Shown: positions 57,371 to 64,000 of the stretch, piece by piece
Position numbering within the stretch: the first letter of the stretch is position 1
Layout: the number at the start of each line of letters is the position of its first letter
Source: Macrostomum hystrix
Taxonomy: Eukaryota > Platyhelminthes > Macrostomidae
NCBI GenBank assembly: GCA_950097015.1
Contig: CATNEN010000039.1
Coordinates: 20,639,501 to 20,703,500, forward strand
Direction of reading: 5' to 3'
Length of the DNA: 64,000 nucleotides
Translations under genes and position numbers: made by a program
Notes under the pieces: generated by a model
Databases searched by the model: none
Told to the model about the DNA's origin: nothing
Seen by the model: the letters and a program-made list of their open reading frames with translations, nothing else

Positions 57371-58550
57371 AACTGCCGTTAGAACAAAATTATTTTTTCA
57401 AAAGAATGCGAAAAACGGTGTTTTAAGAGTTGCATTGGGAATGACTTCTTGTGATAATTATTTCTTGCTTTTAAGGAACTTTTTTAGTGCGTCTTTTATT
57501 TGGTGATACTTCAAATGAGAAAAACACATGCAGTTTTGCAGTGACTGTCGCCAAGTTCCTTAATTATTGAATTGCATTCAGTCAAACAAAAAGTATAAGC
57601 TTTCATCTGCACATCAACAAAGAAACTTAAAAACAGAAAGGTTAGTTTCTTTAAAGGATCAAAGTTTTGTACACAAAATTAACAGGGCATGACATTTCTG
57701 CACTTACACGCAAGACAGAAAAAACGAATTGTGAAATGTTAATGACATGTGGATACTAAAGTTTATGCTTTAGTATGAAGACAAAATCTAAAAAAGCCCG
57801 ACCTTTTTCTTTGAAGGCCCCCATAATCGGTAGCAAAATGAAAAAATAAATAAATATAGAAAACTCTGCGACAATGGAAACTAGCAAACAAAAGGATACT
57901 ATAGTCTGGATTGACTGATAAAACAACAGGGCCAACAGATAATTTGAGAAGAAAGCAGCAAAGATAAATTTTAATTAAATAAACAATTGCGCACCACCCA
58001 GGCCGATAGAATTTCTTCTCTGACCAAAAAGACAGGAAAACGCGCAATTGTCTACTGATATTCGTTTTAAGTAGTATATTTTAGGATCGTTAAGCGTTAA
58101 TTTTTTCTATCTGCAAGCGTCTATCTGCCTGTTCTGTTCTCTGTAACTGGTTAGGGCGGTTTGTTTCGGGGTCGAAGTAAGGAGAAATGTTTGTTGACGC
58201 GGAAACTAATATTAAGAGATCGAGCCAGGTTAAAATGTGAAAGTCGATGGTGTCTTCTGGGTCGGCACTTTTGCACTTTAATAGACTAGAAAAATGTTAC
58301 CATTGTTTTTCTCTTTTAATAACGTATTTTATCTATACCTTCAGTGCAAAAGTGCATTACCTTATTTTATACCTTATTTTATTTGCATAATTGTTAACTG
58401 TAAGCATGAATATCATTGACATTTTATCAGGAGAAAAGTAGCTAGGCACTTTGTTTATTTTTCAAGTTACTGATCGACTTGAGCAATGTTACTGTTCTAT
58501 ATACTGTCCTCTCGCTTATTCCCATTTGTCATAGCCGGATTTCCTACCGT
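57371..58550. other. Intergenic, nothing recognised
   Basis: AT-rich with several short frames lacking motifs or splice context. Confidence 0.5.
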
Positions 58551-58554
58551 CCTC

Positions 58555-58800
58555 ACTACCCAGTTGTCTATGGTCCTCACTACCCAGTTGTCTATGGTCC
58601 TCACTACCCAGTTGTCTATGGTCCTCACTACCCAGTTGTCTATGGTCCTCACTACCCAGTTGTCTATGGTCCTCACTACCCAGTTGTCTATGGTCCTCAC
58701 TACCCAGTTGTCTATGGTCCTCACTACCCAGTTGTCTATGGTCCTCACTACCCAGTTGTCTATGGTCCTCACTACCCAGTTGTCTATGGTCCTTACTACC
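58555..58800 (+). repeat. 24-bp minisatellite, intergenic
   Basis: Unit tatggtcctcactacccagt + tgtc, about 10 near-identical copies, then degenerate copies to about 58900. 24 is a multiple of 3, so three frames stay open (for example VYGPHYPV). No ATG start or splice context supports translation. Confidence 0.9.
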
Positions 58801-58900
58801 CCATTGTCTATGGTCCTCTCGACCCTATTGTCTATGGCCCTCACTACTCTAATGTATATGGTCCTCTCGACCCTATTGCCTGTCATTTTTTCTATGGTCC

Positions 58901-59472
58901 TCTCTTTCCTGTAAATTCAAGATTGCACAAAAATCCAGGAAAACTAATAACAATCTAGCATTGCCATCAAAGACGTTAGGTGCGCAGATAGTAAAACAGA
59001 GAAACAATTAGTCAGATAATAATAGAAGACAATGATACTGCGAGAAGATACTAGTGGGCATCATCAGTTATAAGAAATTAAAAAATACAATAACCAAGAA
59101 TGAATGCGCTGCACGATTCAGTATAGAATAGAGAATGGTTTTTCTAAGGTGTATATATAACTGGTGAACGGAATGGGGGCCAGGAAATTAGTTAAGCAAA
59201 GTGTTCTCTCACGCGAGACTGGCAACCAGAAAATAAAATAAAAATCATGACGCCAATGACGATTGCCAAGTGACGTTCGAGGCGACAATATGCGAGAGCA
59301 AGCAAATCTATATCATATCATTAGTATTTGCATAATATTATTTAGTACACAGGCAAACTCTCCAAAATTAACTTCAGTTTCTCCTATCCGAGAAGCTCAA
59401 TTAGAATTTGGAGGATAATAAGGAGAAGGGATAGTCGAACTTAAAACAAACAGAAATCCCAATCATCCATTT
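58901..59472. other. 3' flank of the SLC25 gene
   Basis: Downstream of the minus-strand carrier gene. Nothing else recognised. Confidence 0.5.
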
Positions 59473-62400
59473 TTACAGGAGCACATTCTTCGACCGGAAC
59501 AAATGCAGGATGGCCTCGTATGTGGTGAGCACTATGCACGTGTTTGGTATCTGGCGAACAAAGTGCGTCAGCATGCCCTTGTAAAGCGCCAGGAAGCCTT
59601 CTTCGTGTATGATGAGGCGCATAGACTGGGCTAAACCGTGATACCGGCTGCCCTCCTGACGTAGCCGGGTGCGAAGCACCTCTGTTGATTGGAGAAAGGA
59701 ATTATAGTTTGAAAGGAATGAAAGTTCGTCATGTACTTTATATTAACAATGATTATGAACAAGATTCGGATTCAATTGGTTTTAATTTAAAAGTGCTTGC
59801 ATTTTTTATTGATCAGAAGCAGTGTTTCGTATGCCAAAAAGCGCTTTTCACGCCACACAAATTATTATTAAGGTCTGTGTGTATATGCATAAGAGTCGTC
59901 ACTCATGGCTTCAACTCTTCTCTTTTTTTCTCCCTGCAAGTTAATTTGGCAGTCAGTGTCAGTGCAAGGGCGGACTAAACCGGTCCGCGTGAAAGCCGCC
60001 TAAAAATAAATGTACATATATTTGCTTAAAAGTCCAAATTCGACGAGAGGAGGGGTAAGACAAGATGGGCAGGCAGGGGTTTGAGGCTGCGGCGTGTGTG
60101 AGGTGGTGGGGCAGGTTTTGAAAGTCTCGCTCAGCCGCGTATTTTCATTTCAAAGCCTACCACCCCACGCTTTCTGCTGATACTATTTCCTAACTGTACA
60201 TTCCTCTAATGATTAATAGAGGGACGGAAGTGTTTAGTAATGTACGACACACCACCAGACTGGGCCAATAAAGTATGAATGTACAGAGGGGCAAGGCGGC
60301 GAGAAGAATGTTCACATCACGAATTAACAGAATTGACGCACGTAAACTAGTGGGTGTGGCCGCACCCGAGGGACCATGTTTTCCTGCACCAAACGCCCTC
60401 AAGTTTTTTCATGCCCTTTACTATCACTGGGAAGACATAAGCAATCAACAGCACAGCAGTCCATTTGCTTAAACTTAAAGCAAACCTGTCCTAAGGTTGG
60501 GAAATAGCAATTTATATAGGATTTTATATTAACATACATACGCACAGAAAAAAAACTACTTAAGCCAGGCCATTACGACTAAAAGAAAAGGTGGGATTGA
60601 ATGGGTGGAAACAAAGTCAAAAAACAGCAACGCGAAAATAATTTGTAAAAGATCCGTAACTTTTTACACTTTTGTTAGCGTAGTGGAAATAATAAACGGA
60701 AAAAACAAACTCGAGGAAAAAGACGTTTACATTATTTACAGCTCGCCAACTAAAATGTGTAACTCTTTGTCTGTCTAAACTGAAATTTCCTGCCCAAGCG
60801 AAAGAGACAATGAACAAGCAATGGGTTCAAAGTTGCACAGAGCGCGCGTGCTCACGACTACACACGCCTTCATACAACCCACCGGCACCGCCTGTGGGTA
60901 AAGATCTATTGTTGCATTGCAGCAAGGCTCCGTAGAGACTCAACATTCCGACATAAATTTAGGTTGAAGAATGAGTTGCGTACACGATTTTAATAATAAA
61001 AGAAAGCACAACTAGACAACAAGAGAATAGGCTGGAGTGGAGTGCCTTCAGCTCGAAAACTCTTATTGACGAACAGAGACATGCCAATTATTTAATTAGT
61101 TGTTCTATAAATAGCACGATACTATTTTGTATTGCTATCGCACACAAACTATATATTTTTTCTAGATTGAGTGGTCAGTCATGGGTCAGACTCAGACTGA
61201 ACTGCTGATGCACACGTTTGCTCATTGTCTATTTTTTTTCTTGCATATGCATAAAAAGTTACATAAAAAATACGTTTGAACTCAGTCCTGTCCGGTATTA
61301 GTTGCGTCGCGACAAATTATATATTGAGTCAATTGGTAGACTTTTGAGTCAATTATCTTACCTTGCCTCAATTACATAAGATAAGCTAATGTTATCCCTA
61401 ACATATAATGGGTGACTAACAATAATATTATCCTTAGCAACACATTGAGTCATTCATGTTATCCTTAGCAACACAATGGATCATTAATATTATCCCCAAC
61501 TCATACAATGGGTCATTACTATTATCCCAAGCTCATACAATGTGTCATTAATATTATCCCAAGCTCATACAATGTGTCATTAATATTATCCCTAGCTTAT
61601 ACAATGTGTCATTACTATTATCCCTAGCTTATACAATGTGTCATTAATATTATCCCTAGCTCATGCAATGTGTCATTAATATTATCCCTAGCTCATACAA
61701 TGTGTCATTAATATTATCCCTAGCTCATACAATGTGTCATTAATATTATCCCTAGCTCATTCAATGTGTCATTAATATTATACCTAGCTCATACAATGTG
61801 TCATTAATATTATACCTAGCTCATACAATGTGTCATTAATATTATACCTAGCTCATACAATGTGTCATTAATATTATACCTAGCTCATACAATGTGTCAT
61901 TAATATTATCCCTAGCTCATACAATGTGTCATTAATATTATCCCTAGCTCATACAATGTGTCATTAATATTATACCTAGCTCATACAATGTGTCATTAAT
62001 ATTATACCTAGCTCATACAATGTGTCATTAATATTATCCCTAGCTCATACAATGTGTCATTAATATTATACCTAGCTCATACAATGTGTCATTAATATTA
62101 TACCTAGCTCATACAATGTGTCATTAATATTATACCTAGCTCATACAATGGATCATTAGTATCATCCCTAGCTCATAGTATGGGTCATTCTTAAAATCTT
62201 TTGCTCATAGTATGGGTCATTCTTAAAATCTTTTGCTCATACAATGGGTCATTTATGCACATTCCGCTATCTTCTGAACACCCACTCAAGCAGATATCCT
62301 CCAACACAGGGGTGTAGTTCTGCTCTGATGTTTTTCCTTACATAACATCGCAATAATTTCAGTGTCGCAACAATAAAAGTAGGTCTGTGCAGATATTTGG

Positions 62401-62766
62401 CCAAGCCAAGATACCATGTAAGTTTTAGTGCATGCGCACTATATAAATGTAACACTGCCCTAAAAGTACATTCCGTCACACTCACCATGCGGATAGCAGG
62501 TGATGGTAGACACAGTCTTAGAGACGCCGCTAGCAATAGTGCAATACATGACATCGTCTGCGCTGCTTAAATTCAAATCCAAATTAGTAGCATTGGCTTC
62601 GGCGCCTCTGGACCATTGCACCAGGCTTCGCTTCAAATGCTCGTATAGTACAAACTGTAGAGAAGTCTCCACAATGCCAATGTAAGACGCTTGGATGCCT
62701 TTGAAGAAGGCTAAGAAGCCACCGCGACGCCAGGTATCCACTGTGCATTGCCAAACTGTCATTGCG
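59473..62766 (-). CDS. Mitochondrial carrier, SLC25A33/A36-like (C-terminal half, partial)
   Basis: Two exons in transcript order, 62766-62486 and 59681-59473, with matching phase (1). They encode about 163 residues. They show the end of the second carrier repeat and the whole third: GGFLAFFKGIQASYIGI, ETSLQFVLYEHLK, then ITCYPHEVLRTRLRQEG, EEGFLALYKGMLTHFVRQIPN, and a stop after a final helix. YPHE.(V/L)RTRLR and the RQIPNT block are characteristic of the pyrimidine nucleotide carriers (yeast Rim2, human SLC25A33/36), which exchange pyrimidine nucleotides across the inner mitochondrial membrane. The P.H substitution in the third Px[DE]xx[KR] motif is usual for this subfamily. Upstream exons were not found up to 64000. 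Confidence 0.9.
59682..61390. other. Intron interior of the SLC25 gene
   Basis: Left part of the 2.8 kb intron. No exon, SINE or array identified. A hairpin-prone purine/GC-rich patch lies at about 60050-60180. Confidence 0.45.
61395..62250 (+). repeat. 32-bp minisatellite, SLC25 intron
   Basis: Unit tattatccctagctcataca + atgtgtcattaa, about 26 copies, diverged at both edges and uniform in the centre (alternating tatccc/tatacc). Confidence 0.95.
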
Positions 62767-64000
62767 CTGGCGGCGGGACTGTTATTGACAATATTACAAT
62801 CGGAGATTTATTAACTCGATTTCATAAATGCAGGCATTAGACATAACAACTGTAACTAATGACACTAAAGACAGCAAATAGTTTTGTTAAATAATTTACA
62901 TTTCAGCATATTTTTGCTTAACGCTATTTAAGAGTTTTAGACCCTAGGGTCGGAAGCTTCGGAGCCCTAATGAGATGAGACTGGAGAGAGATGAGACAGG
63001 AGAGAGAGATGAGACAGGGAAGAGAAAGGACAGGGGAGAGATGAGACTGGAGAGAGATGAGACAGGAGAGAGATGAGACAGGGAAGAGTTAAGACAGGGG
63101 AGAGATGAGACACGGAAGAGAAAGGACAGGAGAGAGATGAGACAGGGGAGAGATGAGACAGGGGAGAGATGAGACAGGGGAGAGATGAGACACGGAAGAG
63201 AAAGCACAAGAGATATGCGACAGAGGAGAGATGAGACAGAGGAGAGATGAGACAGGGGAGAGATGAGACAGGGGAGAGATGAGACAGGGGAGAGATGAGA
63301 CAGGAGAGAGATGAGACAGGGGAGAGATGAGACAGGGGAGAGATGAGACACGGAAGAGAGAGGACCGGAGAGAGATGAGACAGTGGAGAGATAAGGAGAG
63401 ATAAGATAGGAGAGAGATGAGACAGTGGAGAGATAAGGAGAGATAAGATAGGAGAGAGATGAGACAGGGGAGAGATGAGAGAGATGATAGAAAATGTACT
63501 TAAACTACTCGAACTATTAGACTTAGCGTAGTCATATTGGTGATAAAAACTACATCCAACAAATCTATCTAAATAGTAGGAATATAAATGCACATGAGAA
63601 AAAAAGTACAACCAAATTCCAAGGTCTGCTGTGTGCTGTCACGAAGCGAGAAAATTGAACTGTCAAACAAAAACTATAGACCTACAAATAGCCAGAAACG
63701 CAACAGCACGCGGTGAAGGCGTGATGCGTGCTCACCCCAGTTGAAAATAGGCAATAGAGAGGCCATGGGGAAACCCCGAACACACGCACGCGCACAGTTT
63801 AATGTTGCATAATTGTACAGTAAATCATTCTCTATCAAGTAGCCAATATTAAGTTAAGCTAAAAACTGTTTAAATGTTAATTGCACGCAGCTACAGCATG
63901 GCATTTCGCATTAATTTAAATATCCTATTTGGCTAGTCTTCTGCTTTAACAAAAAACTGACACTAGGCCCTATAATTATGTTGGACAAAACCTGACCACT
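62767..64000. other. Upstream intron of the SLC25 gene to the window edge
   Basis: Begins at the acceptor of exon 62766. It contains the array at 62975-63485; the rest has no recognised exon or element. Confidence 0.5.
62975..63485 (+). repeat. Purine-rich minisatellite, SLC25 intron
   Basis: Units of gagatgagacaggggaga (about 16-18 bp) with interspersed gaagagaaaggac variants. Shares gagatgagaca with the arrays at 12410-13355 and 27246-28528. Confidence 0.95.

Noticed and set aside
58479-58958. Possible secreted GPHYPVVY-repeat protein
   Set aside because: The frame begins at a TTG, no ATG or splice acceptor supports it, and two other frames plus the reverse strand are equally open through the 24-bp repeat.

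Overview
This window looks like animal nuclear DNA. Genes are split by short and medium introns with GT..AG ends, exons are richer in GC than the surrounding AT-rich sequence, and the products are animal proteins: a Bcl-2 family protein, a Na+/K+-ATPase-type alpha subunit, an amidated RF/RY neuropeptide precursor, CHTF18, MPV17 and an SLC25 carrier. The neuropeptide and the sequence styles suggest a protostome, perhaps a lophotrochozoan such as a flatworm, but I cannot fix the phylum. Nothing here is prokaryotic.

Layout. 1-2220: a decayed non-LTR retrotransposon 3' end (minus strand), split by a 1.35 kb element with terminal inverted repeats. 2709-14739 (+): a 17-exon mucin-like single-pass membrane protein. 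15812-18307 (-): a 203-aa EF-hand protein. 19326-21934 (-): an MPV17 homologue. 25037-30105 (-): a Bcl-2 family protein. 30106-35597: a gene-poor AT-rich stretch with a 9-bp-TSD foldback element, a Gypsy reverse-transcriptase fragment and a possible hAT end. 35598-43465 (+): CHTF18. 45816-50251 (+): a P-type ATPase alpha subunit. 51055-54365 (+): a 98-aa protein of unknown family. 56381-56674 (+): a neuropeptide precursor. 59473-62766 (-): the last two exons of an SLC25A33/36-like carrier whose 5' exons lie beyond the window or were not found. I rebuilt exon chains by matching reading frame and intron phase at every junction; each chain closes in frame.

The dominant structural feature is tandem repetition. 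Most introns over about 400 bp, and most intergenic spacers, carry their own minisatellite (units of 12-48 bp, up to about 1.3 kb per array). Most of the long open frames in the window are read-through of these arrays and are not genes. Several arrays show higher-order periodicity, some have palindromic units, and three arrays in three genes share one 11-nt core. One array is the core of an element with terminal inverted repeats, which suggests one route by which such arrays arise.

Mobile elements: a TTAA-flanked piggyBac-like MITE family (three copies, one carrying a 43-bp micro-insertion), two tRNA-derived SINE families (about six copies), and several TIR elements. The neighbouring genes have no evident shared pathway. 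The most notable protein observation is that the ATPase alpha subunit lacks the two M6 aspartates that bind cations in normal Na+/K+-ATPases. I found no clear evidence of a wholly new multi-gene system.
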